From assembly GCA_014529385.2 (NCBI GenBank), contig CM043944.1, forward strand, positions 174,990,740 to 175,054,739: 64,000 nt of DNA, written 5' to 3'. The notes beneath the pieces were generated by a model. It had not been told where the DNA came from. It did not search any database and saw only the letters and a program-made list of their open reading frames with translations. A program made the translations under genes and the position numbers. Origin of the DNA: Adiantum capillus-veneris. Lineage: Eukaryota > Streptophyta > Polypodiopsida > Polypodiales > Pteridaceae. Shown in pieces: positions 1-10,672 of this stretch (positions are counted from its first letter, which is position 1; each line of letters starts with the position of its first letter).

Positions 1-527
<527 letters not shown>

Positions 528-1230
528 TGAGCAACGAAAGAGAAGGAGACTGAGATAGAACAAGATCACTTCTCAGCTTGCACCTCAAAGAATGAGGATT
601 TTTAGGTCAAATGAACCTTTTAAAAGAGTTTGACTCATTCACACATGGGCGCCCACAGTGGCCGGTCCGCTGCAAAACTATTGTAAAAATAAGATAAGTG
701 GTACATCTCTCATCTGCGATCACCTACACACCTATTGGACCGACAAGCCCGGTCCATGACTCAATCAAATAAATATAAGGCATCTGTTGAAGGTGATAGG
801 GTATCCGTGAGGGTTAACAACGAACTCACACAACCGCCATCTAGACCATGATACAATATTTGTATTATGGGCTTCTTATGAACTCAGTTTACATGTCATG
901 TGGAATTAAACTTTCTAATTGTTATGTCACCGTATTTAAATTTTATAAAGGATTGTTGTCTACTTTATGATAAGTGAATTTATTGCATGATTTATATTAA
1001 ATTTAATTAATGGTGTTTAATTTTGAAAGTGACATCTTGTTTAACTTGATAATTAAAAAGACGCTCAAAAGTGATGGTGTAAATGGCCTTGAAAGTAAAG
1101 TGACTTTGGTTTTCTACAGAAGGTGAATTTAGTACACATTTCATTCATTCACAATTTCTCTTATCATTTATTTACAACATTCTCTTCCATTCTTCTCGCT
1201 TCTACATACTTACCATGCTGAGGGGGAACC
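528..1230. other. AT-rich intergenic DNA
   Basis: No gene is recognised. The part from about 840 to 1200 is AT-rich and could be upstream DNA of the small ORF at 1231, but I see no clear TATA box at a useful distance and no terminal repeats. Confidence 0.4.
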
Positions 1231-1701
1231 ATGAAAAACACGTTGAGCGTGGACAAGCTGCTGAAGGGGACATGCTTCTTTCCGCACTCACATGTCCCCT
1301 TCGTCAACCCTATCAATAATGTGCACACTAATTATATTTTGGATACCATGTATGTAATCATTAACTTACGTGAAGCACAAAGTGAACACAACAACACAAA
1401 AGATTTTTGTGAAGCCAATGAAACCACGATCTCCCTCTTCAATGCCATGTATGAGCTAGACGGTGCTGCAAGTACAATTGAAGAGGATGTAAAGCAATGT
1501 GCCGCTATTGCCCACAATATAGCTACGAAATTGGGATATCATAGTGCAAGAGAGTGTGCAGTCTTCAAGAGGCATGTGGAGGGCTGGGTACAAGTGTGGA
1601 GGCCATACTTTGTTTCATAGGGACAAGCTAGTGGATCTATCAATGGAAACAACGAGGACGATGGCAACAACAATGACACTAGCGATGACAACAACAACTA
1701 G
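1231..1701 (+). pseudogene. unrecognised small ORF interrupted by an in-frame amber codon
   Basis: The frame opens with ATG at 1231 and runs 129 codons to a TAG at 1618-1620. The same frame then continues 26 codons to a second TAG at 1699-1701. The extension is a low-complexity acidic tail rich in Asn, Asp and Gly. The first part has no signal peptide, membrane segment or motif that I can name; residues 85-129 are mixed helical and charged. An acidic Asn/Asp tail on a small DNA-binding-like protein is common in plant transposon-derived proteins, but I cannot name a family. It may be a C-terminal fragment of a larger gene or transposase with one nonsense change. Confidence 0.3.
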
Positions 1702-3060
1702 ATTTTTCCATTGTAAGTTAGATTTAGAGAAGTAAGCCCCAAACCCTATAGCCATATGAAATTATTGCAACGTTTTGTTTCACTCCATACTTACCCTTCT
1801 GCCATTGTTGTTTTAATAAAAGTGTTTACTTTAAAGCCTTTCGATATCACTATATGGGTATATTTTGCGCATCTCAATGTTAATCTAATGTTGTTTATGA
1901 ATTCTAACATACATTGAAGGTTGTGAAAGTTTTGTTTAACAAGAAGTGACATTTACTATAAATTCGTCTATGTGTTGCAAAGTGGATAGTATCCCACTTG
2001 GACAAAAGGAATCTTTGAAATCTATCACAAAAGGAGGTGACTCTATGAAATGCGACATGAGCCTACTCCAAAATGTGCAAACGAACAACTTTTGTGTTCA
2101 AGTTTTTTCATCAAGAGATTGTACGAGGGATTTTTGTTCAAATCACTGCCACGAAGGAGCCATTTTATGAACTATAGAGTAAGAGCTTCCTCCTCTTACA
2201 CAAAGCTCTCTATTTCAATCTAGGTATGCTTAGGCTTTGTGGAGCACTACCTTCTTAGTCTACATGGTAGTTGCTACTCTCTCTTTACAGTAGGTAATCA
2301 CACATTGTTTGCTTGGAAAGAAGAACCAAGGATTTCTATGTTCCCACCATAATGGTTTCTACAAATAAGAGCTGACGTTATGTATATTCATATAGTTTTC
2401 ATTATGTAAGCTTCTTCCTCCTCACTCTATCCAAGGAACTTTGAAAACCATAGTTGAGAAGGTAACCCTCACCTCCACCCATGGAAACAACACAACATTT
2501 AGTTAGGTTTGGTACCATATGCAAGTGATGCATGGGTATCCCACATGTTATAGATGTCACCCAACTAAATTGCTTTCAAAGATAAATAATAAGAAAAGTC
2601 AAGCTAATTATATATTCAGAGATGAAACCATTTATAAGGGAAAAAAACATGAAGCCCCTTGTTCTTTACAAGCTTTCATGAGATAAAGTTCAACAGAAGA
2701 AGCAATTCAAATACCTCTACTGGCATATGCATGAGGAATGCTCACAACTATCAAACAGCTCGGATAACAATTCATTTCCATGCAAAAAGTCACCTGAGAA
2801 TGATTCGGGGTAGCAAGCTCCACAATAGCATGCGTAGCCCTTTGCCATAGCTCCGACACTTAACATTATCCCTTTGCAGGAAAAACTCTCACAATCCTAA
2901 TGTATAGGCAACTACTCACAAGTACTAACACAAATCTCCAATGCTAAGTGAGCATGTAAAGCTCACCTTTTTATAGGGTTTAGAGCAAGTAGCCACCTTC
3001 CTTCATAGCCGTATTGTGGGCCCGGCTTCAAGAGGGGAATGGTGCAGCAGCATTGCCTTG

Positions 3061-3064
<4 letters not shown>
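1702..3064. other. no gene recognised
   Basis: Only short, unsupported frames occur here (for example 1946-2170 and 2659-2850). No family resemblance, repeat structure or RNA gene was found. Confidence 0.45.

Positions 3065-3145
<81 letters not shown>
3065..3145. repeat. (GA)n microsatellite
   Basis: A perfect GA run of about 80 bp. Frames through it are artefacts. Confidence 0.97.
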
Positions 3146-3148
<3 letters not shown>

Positions 3149-3299
3149 TTAGAGCGCTGAATCACAGACCCGCCCCAGGAGGGAGCCACCACGTTATAAA
3201 TCGGAAGAAGACAGCATTTACAGAGCCGGGTAGCAGGTACCATTAAGGCATCACCTAAAAAATACCCTACTGAATTCAAGCCGATTATTTACCAAAGGT

Positions 3300-3849
3300 A
3301 CCCCAGGTCAACAGTCCTAGTAAATTATACCAATACCACTACACAAGTAGCACCAGTACATTTCCAGGATAATACAATACACAAACAGTACTTGTACCAG
3401 TACCAATACCAGTACCAGTACAGTAGCAGCAGTAGTAGTGCGTATCGGTACTAATATCCAAGTAGCACCAGTACCAGTACCCAAGTAGCACCTGTACCAA
3501 TACATAAGTAGCACCAGTACCAGTCCAATATAATGTAATACCAGTACCCAAGTAGCGTCGGTACTAGTACATAAGTAGCACTAGTACCAGTCCATTATAA
3601 TATAGTACCAATACCATTACATAATTAGCACTAGTATCAGTACCAGTTCTAATACCAGTGCATAAGTACCATTAGGATCAGTACCAGTGCCAGTACCATA
3701 TGTATGTGTGTGGGTTAGGTATCATTAGGGTACCACCTCACGATTCATTTTCCAAAAATCAACAAGTGAATTCAAGCCAGTGATTCACAAAAGGTTCCCC
3801 AACCCAACAGTCCCCAGCTAAGGAAATAGCAACACGCTATAACTAGCCA

Positions 3850-3916
<67 letters not shown>

Positions 3917-4088
3917 AGATTTTAAAGCACATTTAATTTATTACAGTATCAGTACCAGTATCAATACTCAAGTAGCATACCATTACCAATCCAGTATGAT
4001 GTAGTACCACTACCAGTACACAATTAGCACCAGTATCAGTACATTACCAGTCCCAGTACCATATGTGTGTGGGTTAGGTACCTTTAGG
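3300..4088. repeat. GTACCA/AGTACC-rich minisatellite in two blocks
   Basis: Blocks 3300-3712 and 3945-4088 are built from degenerate units related to CAGTACCAGTACCAA and CAAGTAGCACCAGTACCAG. Each block ends in a very similar run (ATATGTGTGTGGGTTAGGTA near 3700 and 4060). The spacer carries a second copy of flanking DNA: AATTCAAGCC at 3274 and 3772, each followed by an AAAGG..CCCCA and CAACAGTCC stretch. The whole is therefore a larger duplication of flank plus minisatellite, interrupted by a (TG)n run at 3853-3913. The second block abuts the broken end of the LINE endonuclease ORF. Confidence 0.8.
3853..3913. repeat. (TG)n microsatellite
   Basis: A perfect TG run of about 60 bp followed by a few GA units. 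Confidence 0.97.
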
Positions 4089-4936
4089 GTAATTTCGGGC
4101 CATTTACCACACTTGAGGTCAATACATAACATCCTATGATCCGATTCCGGATTCCATTCACCAAGTGTAAAGCTTTGTATGCATTCTAGAGTGGCTTCTG
4201 AGAACAACATATAGTCAATCACGCTAGCACCATTGTGCTTTCTACATGTAAAGTCATTGGTGCCTTGCCATAGAGATACACCATTTGCAATGAGCATTCC
4301 GGTACTATTGCACATATGTAGAAGTGACTTTCCATAGTGATCCACTTCTTTTGCATCATTAGAACTTCGATTATACATGTATGAGTCATCCACTCTTCTT
4401 GATACATGCGGCATGTCGACTTGTTGTGTGTCGTGTTGTAACATATTTGTGCGAGCATTCATGTCTCCAAAAACAATGACTTCACCTTGATCCTTGTAAT
4501 GAGCAATGTCTTCCTCTAGTTCAACAAAGGGCTGATCTCTATCCATATTCAAGCGAGCATAAAAGTTGGAGTCATAGTGAGGAATGTAGCAGCCGGCCAC
4601 AAACATGACTTGACCATTTGGTGGGCTGATTTTCAGCCATAAGTAGCGTTTATACTTATCTTCTTTGACAATGGAAACATCTTTCAAACCCTTTTTGGTC
4701 ATACATGCTACGCCTCCTTGGCCTCTTCGTTGCTTTGCATTTTTGGCCCACATCAAAGAATGTACATCGTATTTGTCAAATCCAAGAATTCGTTGCGCAT
4801 CATGCTCCCATGTTTCGACAAGAAGTATCACATCGGAGTCATTGGTAAGCTCATCAATGCCAATTCCCGCATTCCATGGATACCCGTTACAATTCCAAAA
4901 GCTTATTCGCAAGCGTGAGTTGGTCTCATAGATCAT
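4010..4936 (-). pseudogene. LINE ORF2 fragment: AP-endonuclease domain only
   Basis: This is the N-terminal endonuclease of a non-LTR retrotransposon ORF2, the enzyme that nicks target DNA to prime reverse transcription. Visible motifs are FWNCNG at residues 13-18, VETWE at 40-44 (catalytic Glu 41), GCYIPHY at 115-121, FGDMNAR at 156-162, SVIDYMLF at 238-245 and ESDHRM at 264-269. These are the conserved N, E, Y, GDxN, SxIDY and SDH positions, all intact. After about residue 282 the frame runs into GTACCA minisatellite sequence, so the reverse transcriptase and 3' half are missing. ORF2 begins 6 nt after the ORF1 stop and in the same frame. Confidence 0.9.
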
Positions 4937-4942
4937 GTGTCC

Positions 4943-5884
4943 CTATTTGTTGGGTGGACTTGCATCCTCCTCAAGTGACTTTTCTTCTTGAGATGATACC
5001 TTAACCTTCTTGCTTCTTTCCTCGTATGCTTTGCGACATACATTTTGTTGCATAAGAGTGCGATCCTCATATACATTACAACCCGTTCCTTTGAGGTAGA
5101 TCCAACCATTGTCAAGGATGATCTTTCTCTTTACCTCATCAGCCATGGTACATACAATAGGTCTTTCTCCCGAGCGAGGGACTCCTTGTTTTCCAACTCG
5201 ATGTGCACCATAAGCCATGATTCCTGACATGCCAAAGTGTGTAGCAAAAAACTCTTCAATAGCAACCGCAAGAGATTGGGGTGTTTCCATGCTTTCCTCC
5301 TTGATTCCACGAATGACGATGTTCTTTGAGCGTTTTTGTCGTTCTTGCAATTCTTGAATGTCCACATTCTCTACATTCTTTGCTTGGACAACGGCTTGCG
5401 TGATAGGAGATGTAGAAACCACATTATCCTTACATATATCAGCCCATGATTTGGATGCATTTCTCATCTCACATACATCATGTCGTATTGTATCTATCGT
5501 TTCCTCTTTCAATACATGATCACTCTCAACTTTGCTCAAGCGCTCTTTCACTACATTCATGTCCACAAGAGAGCGTTTACATTCTTGAACTTCATTCTCA
5601 AGATGTATCAAGCGTGTTGTTTGCATTTCAAGAACCTTTTTGAGGTGCTCATTCTCCACAACGAGAACTCTTAAAGTACCATTCTCCATTGCAAGTGCGC
5701 GCAACTCTTCACCTTGCTTGTTGACGGTTTCTTGTAACGAGATCAAGTAAGCCATGATCATTGCTTCCGTTGTTGTAGACGATGTGGTTGGATTAGCATC
5801 CAAATTCCTTGGAGATTTTGCATCATTCTCCATGGCGAGTGTGGCTTTTCCACCCTTGCGAGTTTTGTCTGACATTGCCTTCAA
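4943..5884 (-). CDS. LINE ORF1 protein, coiled coil plus RRM-like domain
   Basis: A 313-codon frame upstream of the endonuclease. ORF1 proteins bind element RNA and form the RNP needed for retrotransposition. Residues 1-40 are basic then Ser/Thr-rich. About 45-135 are strongly heptad-like, with repeated Leu, Val and Met spacing, consistent with a trimerising coiled coil. About 186-280 resemble the RRM-type core of LINE ORF1 proteins: a strand NIVIRGI (188-194), AHRVGK (227-232), RPIVCTM (241-247) and a closing strand near VYEDRT (271-276). The C-terminus is charged. There is no CCHC knuckle and no DUF4283, unlike LINE B in this window. The frame is fully open, so this copy is fairly young or was recently active. 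Met 4 is an alternative start. Confidence 0.82.
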   Translation of the reverse strand: MKAMSDKTRKGGKATLAMENDAKSPRNLDANPTTSSTTTEAMIMAYLISLQETVNKQGEELRALAMENGTLRVLVVENEHLKKVLEMQTTRLIHLENEVQECKRSLVDMNVVKERLSKVESDHVLKEETIDTIRHDVCEMRNASKSWADICKDNVVSTSPITQAVVQAKNVENVDIQELQERQKRSKNIVIRGIKEESMETPQSLAVAIEEFFATHFGMSGIMAYGAHRVGKQGVPRSGERPIVCTMADEVKRKIILDNGWIYLKGTGCNVYEDRTLMQQNVCRKAYEERSKKVKVSSQEEKSLEEDASPPNK

Positions 5885-6098
5885 GTCGGCAACAAAAACG
5901 CAAAGTTTTGACAGTTTTTTCAGTTCTGAGATGCTGTTACAGCAAAGCCTTCCATTACACAGAAAAATTCTGTCTTTACATCAATGCGTAGAGGACTTCG
6001 TGCTCTTCGATTGAGGCTAAAGATCACCTAAATCGGAGTTCGGATGAGCAAGTTATGGTCAAAAGAGTGAACTGCTGCCTACGAGGTCAAAAAACGGC

Positions 6099-6118
6099 TG
6101 TGTGTGTGTGTGTGTGTG

Positions 6119-6184
<66 letters not shown>

Positions 6185-6301
6185 CCAATTGCCATGATTT
6201 TCTTGGCCGCATTGTTATCTTGCTAGAGTAATTCCAAGGACTATAGTTCCATCCTCCTCACACGTGGATGAGCAGACACACACACACACATATTTATATA
6301 T

Positions 6302-6378
<77 letters not shown>

Positions 6379-6389
6379 CCAATTGCCAT

Positions 6390-6462
<73 letters not shown>

Positions 6463-6488
6463 CCAATTGCCATGATTTTCTTGGCCGC
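6099..6488. repeat. triplicated compound microsatellite (TG)n(GA)n plus 20-bp anchor
   Basis: Three units, each (TG)n then (GA)n then ATCTCCAATTGCCATGATT, lie at 6099-6212, 6303-6393 and 6394-6488. The first and third anchors continue as TTCTTGGCCGCA. The second anchor runs directly into the TG run of the third, which shows that the dinucleotide tracts were copied together with flanking unique DNA. Confidence 0.93.
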
Positions 6489-7439
6489 AGCAACACACGG
6501 GTCACATACTAGTTTCTTTTATATGGACACAAAAAGTCTTTTGACTTTCCACTTCCATGGGTCTTTTCATTTCCTAATCTCACCCTTCACTTATGCACTT
6601 CAAATATTTTGAAATGTTTTTCATTTTTTCTAGATTGGGAAAACCTAATGGCTTTGTGTGCCATGGATACCTCCAAGTAGTCATGATCCATGATACCATG
6701 ATAGGGTCGTGTGTCTATGAGTGATTACAAGTCTTTATTGGTCATGATCACATTGTAGCATCTCCAATGACGTGGTGAGCTCCATGATGTCGAGGCATGT
6801 GAGACCATGGCATGCCAGCTTGTTACTACATGTTATTTTAGAAGATTACTGTGCAGGCTATGATAAAACAATTTATAAAAAAAACATATGTTTTCATAAG
6901 CAATGGTGTTGATTATCTTGATGATGCAGGGTGATGTTACATGATGCATCTTTATTCTCTTCATCCATGGCCATGGTTACTTATAATGCAGGTGATGTTA
7001 CGTGATGCGTCTTTGTTCTCTCCATCCATGGCTATGGTTCTTGAAGCCATGATTTTTATCTCGGTCAATTTGGTACTCATCACGGATATTGTCCTTTATA
7101 TTAGTGTCTCATTTTGTATTTGACCTTTGATGATCAAATAAGAAATTTAAAGATAGCGTCTTTGATATTCTTTGAATTCGTCCAGGCCCCATCATGTTTA
7201 TTTTATGCCGGCACATGTTTATTTTATGTGCACATGTGATTGCATCGGTGTTACGTTTGTTGCTCTGTCGTCTCTAGAGCAATGTCTTGAACCGACTCTA
7301 AGAACAATGTGATGTGGTTATTTATAACCTTCACATTTTGATATGTTTCTTGAGTTGATATTAGTTGATGTTGTTAACAAGAAAAAAAATCGCATCAAGC
7401 AACATGTAGGGAGCTCAAAGATGTCGAAGCTGCTCTACC
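6489..7439. other. no gene; one 62-bp tandem duplication
   Basis: No coding region is recognised. At 6926-6987 and 6988-7042 there are two tandem copies of a 62-bp unit containing GTGATGTTAC and CCATCCATGG-like sequence, with several differences between copies. Confidence 0.55.
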
Positions 7440-8640
7440 AAAGCATTTTCACTAGCTCAGTTGTAAATATAGGATTATAAAGGATTTAAGTTGGCAACAC
7501 TTTGCTCAAAAGGTGGTCAATGGAAAGGGATAGAGATGCACGACAAATTATAGCCTCGAGGTGGTCTAGCTTGAGGCTCGGTAGTATCACAGGAGAGTTT
7601 GTGCGAAAGTGCAATAGAGAAACAGGGGTACTGTAATGGGGTGAATTAACTAGATACTTCTAGAACTCCGTTTCGCCCCTTGGTTGTTCAAAGCTGCTGG
7701 TGTAATTTTTTATCCTTACTGGAGAGAAATTGCAAGAAAGATGAACAATAAAGGTCTCCAGCGGTTCATCCACTTCTGGGATGGAAACAGCAAGTGCTGA
7801 AAATCCTCTAACCAGTTGGCTCACCAGCTTCAACTCAATGGCAATGAGAAGCTACTTGTCGGCAGACTGGTAGAAGGGCTGGACAATATTCTAATGCCGA
7901 TTTGGAAATCTACTACAATGGAAATGTCCTATGAACTTTGAGAATAGCGAAATTAAGAGAATTAAAGTGAGCATTTTTGTGAAATTACTTTGAGAACATA
8001 GAGGGTGAACTTTGTTCCCATTTATTCTCCCACATTAAATGATCAGTTTGATATGAGAAAATCATTTGGGTTGGTTAAATATGAGATTTTATGACATCTA
8101 CTTTTGAAGGGAAAGCTTGGAAATGGCCCACGAGTAGTCGATTCTTTAAACCTCATACCAAGGGCATCTACCAAGAGCTAATGCATGAGGTTGATTGGTT
8201 CGCCCTACTTAACAAACACTGGAAAAAAAAATTGGTCGAAAGCTTGATGGGTTGAGGTCACAAAGAACATTTGGAAACCACAGTGGCCTCATTTTATGAA
8301 GATATTTCTGTGGAAGGTATTGTGGGGTATTTTGCCAACATGCGTGAAGATTCAGGCCCGTGGTATTGGGCTTGATAGATGTTCAGGGTGCAAACTAGCT
8401 AACGAAGACCTCGCCCACCTGTTCATGGAATGCTTGGCAATAAGAGGCTTAGCAAGGAAGGTGTGCAAATGGATACAAAGAACATGGACGATAGGAATTT
8501 TCAAGAAGGATCTGTGCATTGCTGAGGAAACAATTTAAAAGTCATGCACTTCTAATCTGTACTCAAATTGTTCGATATTGTATCTTCAATAAAATCTGGA
8601 AGGTCAGGAACGGCCAGGTTTTTGACAACGACCTCTCGGT
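7440..8640 (+). pseudogene. worn LINE reverse-transcriptase tail with zf-RVT end
   Basis: The only clean piece is the frame at 8296-8538. It encodes a typical plant LINE zf-RVT zinc-binding segment: FLWKVLWGILPT, then CSGC, then HLFMEC (C-x2-C...H-x4-C), then RGLARKVCKWI. Just after the stop, another frame at about 8583-8640 encodes IWKVRNGQVFDND, the usual next motif. Upstream, short out-of-frame pieces such as FIHFWDGN (near 7770) fit the tail of a plant LINE reverse transcriptase. Many stops and frameshifts show that it is old. The 3' end is lost at or before LTR6 at 8711. Confidence 0.7.
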
Positions 8641-8710
8641 GACTAGCTTCTCAGAGATTGTACAATAAAGTAAGGAGTTCATATATTGGTAAAACGCAAA
8701 ACTCGGATGA

Positions 8711-9434
8711 TGTGACGCCCCAGAATCTGGGCGCGTCGGGGAGGGAACGGTTTGCCTTCAAGGGCCCGGCTCGGACAGGACCGGCTCGGGTCGGGGTGTT
8801 TCTTCAAGGGGTCCTGGCGCGGACGGCACTGGCTCAGGAGGGCCCGGCTCGGACGGTACCGGCTCGGGTCGGGGTGTTGCTTCAAGGGGTCCTGGCGCGG
8901 ACGGCACCGGCTCGGACGGGACCGGCTCGGGTCGAATTGCCTTCACGGAGGCCCGGCTCGGACGGGACCGGCTCGGGCGTGGTTGCGTTCCATGGGTCGA
9001 CAGCCGTTTGCGTTTCGCGGGTCTTGCGTTCCGGGTCCCTAGCCCCACGTAGCCTCAGGCTCCGCCGCACTGACGGAGGGTCATAGCGTGCCCCGGGGAA
9101 CCTTGCGTGGAGTCCCCACGGTGCGCGAGTGCGTGGAGTGAGGCTAACGTGTTTAGGTGGGGGGTCCCCTCCCGTGGCCGTTCTCAGGAGGCTCATACCC
9201 CTTATATACACCCCCGGTTGAAGAGAGTTCGACGTCCTCGTCGAACGTGGGAAAAGAGAGCTTGGCTATGCATGAGGCCAAGGGACTAAGGGGTGCATAT
9301 AAGTGCAAGGGGTTGGTTCCGTCCGCGCCAGGACCCCTTGAAGAAACACCCCGACCCGAGCCGGTCTCGTCCGAGCCGGCCCCTTGAAGACAAAACGTCC
9401 CCTCCTCGACGTGCCCAGATTCTGGGGCGTCACA
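8711..9434 (+). mobile_element. LTR6, GC-rich LTR with about 120-bp inverted ends
   Basis: The unit starts TGTGACGCCCCAGA and ends TCTGGGGCGTCACA. The first 120 bp or so (8711-8830) match the reverse complement of the last 120 bp (9312-9434) with scattered differences, so the LTR can fold on itself. It contains two tandem units of about 70 bp starting CGGGGTGTTtCTTCAAGGGG (near 8796 and 8870), rich in GGCTCGG motifs. A TATA-like TATATA lies at 9203-9208. A primer-binding-like TGGTATCAAAGC follows at once. Reading it as an LTR rests on TG..CA ends plus that site; a foldback or MITE-like DNA element is the alternative, but no target duplication flanks the unit. Confidence 0.7.
9203..9208 (+). 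promoter_or_regulatory. TATA box of LTR6
   Basis: TATATA sits in CCCCTTATATACACCCC in the 3' part of LTR6. The inverted copy keeps it (near 10234, minus strand), and the third copy breaks exactly at this box (11009). Confidence 0.5.
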
Positions 9435-9436
9435 CT

Positions 9437-9448
9437 TGGTATCAAAGC
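9437..9448 (+). other. primer-binding site after LTR6
   Basis: TGGTATCAAAGC lies 2 nt after the LTR end and differs by one base from the plant initiator tRNA-Met site TGGTATCAGAGC. Confidence 0.65.
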
Positions 9449-10132
9449 TCAGTAAAAGAGCTCCTGGAAAAGAGCTGCAGACCGACGTGCCCGACGCGCA
9501 CGATCCTCACGACGACTCCAACCGCAATGGCCCGGGTCGTCAAAATCTTGGTACAAAGAGCTCCAGAGAGAACTTCACGCCCCCGCCCCCGTGACGCGTC
9601 CAAACACCGGGCCGTTACCCATGACCCGCGCCGGCCCCGATCCGAGCCGGGCACCTCCACATGACAAAAAGGAAAGATGCGAGCCAGACAGGGCTCTTTA
9701 TATCAAAAACAGTAACAACCAAAAACGCGACGAACCAAGCCAACGGTGTTCGTCGCGCCCCGGCCACGTTTTGTGGCCCATGCTGAGCTGAAGACCCATT
9801 CAAGTCTACAAAGAGACCACAGGGCCCCGAGCTTGCCCTCCAAATGACGTCCAAACAGGGACCAACTCGCAAGTGCTGCATTGCGACGGAACGCTACTTC
9901 ACATCCGGCTTTCAAGAAGCCTCCACGCGGGCCAACGCAGCAGGTGGCTCCGCGCACACTGGGTTACCTATTCGGGGAATGCTCAAGTATGGGGAATTCT
10001 ACTTGGGTGTTCAAAGCATACTTTTTCAGCCTTCTGCCAAAACCCCAAAAATACACACACACCTTCATTTTCAAAAATGACAAAAACAAAGCATGCCTAC
10101 TTACTTGCATTTTGGGAACAGTTTTGCTCACT
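9449..10132 (+). mobile_element. internal region of the LTR6 element, no recognisable gag or pol
   Basis: About 680 bp with no conserved retroelement motif. Frames here are short and GC-driven on both strands. This is a non-autonomous element or the remnant of one. Confidence 0.5.
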
Positions 10133-10666
10133 TGCACTTATATGCACCCCTTAGTCCCTTGGCCTCATGCATAGGCGAACACTCTTTTCCCACGTTCGAC
10201 GCGGTCGTCGAACTCTCTTCAACCGAGGGTGTATATAAGGGGTATGAGCCTCCCGAGAACGGCCACGGGAGGGGACCCCCCACCTAGACACGTTAGCCTC
10301 ACTCCACGCACTCGCGCACCGTGGGGACTCCACGCAAGGTTCCCCGGGGCACGCTATGACCCTCCGTCAGTGCGGCGGAGCCTGAGGCTACGTGGGGCTA
10401 GGGACCCGGAACGCAAGACTCGCGAAACGCAAACGGCCGTCGACCCATGGAACGCAACCACGCCAGAGCCGGTCCCGTCCGAGCCGGGCCCCCGTGAAGG
10501 CAATTCGACCCGAGCCGGTCCCGTCCGAGCCGGGCCCTCCTGAGCCGGTGCCGTCCGCGCCAAGACCCCTTGAAGAAGCATCCCGACCCGAGCAGGTCCC
10601 GTCCGAGCCGGGCCCTTGAAGGCAAAACGTCCCCTCCCCGACGCGCCCAGATTCTGGGGCGTCACA
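10133..10666 (-). mobile_element. LTR6 copy in inverted orientation, 3' part missing
   Basis: Reverse complement of LTR6 from its first base to just past the TATA region (GGGTGCATATAAGTGCAAG), then lost. The right end CGTCACA is followed by CTTGGT, the same six bases that follow the forward LTR6 at 9435. Confidence 0.8.
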
Positions 10667-10672
10667 CTTGGT

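Larger units (their letters stand above)
4010..6060 (-). mobile_element. LINE A, 3'-truncated non-LTR retrotransposon
   Basis: This groups the ORF1 and endonuclease frames with a likely 5' UTR up to about 6060. Unusually, the 5' part is kept and the 3' part (reverse transcriptase, 3' UTR, tail) is lost; most dead LINE copies show the reverse. The 3' break lies in the minisatellite near 4088, so no tail or target duplication can be defined. Confidence 0.8.

Noticed and set aside
3300-4088. CRISPR array
   Set aside because: Units are degenerate, contiguous and of one composition, with no unique spacers, in a eukaryotic context.
8711-9434. MITE or foldback DNA transposon instead of an LTR
   Set aside because: No target duplication flanks the unit and an initiator-tRNA site follows at once; kept as an alternative, not the main call.
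9588-9660. Coding start of a gag protein after LTR6
   Set aside because: The frame begins in the LTR, has no capsid or zinc-knuckle motif and is GC-driven.
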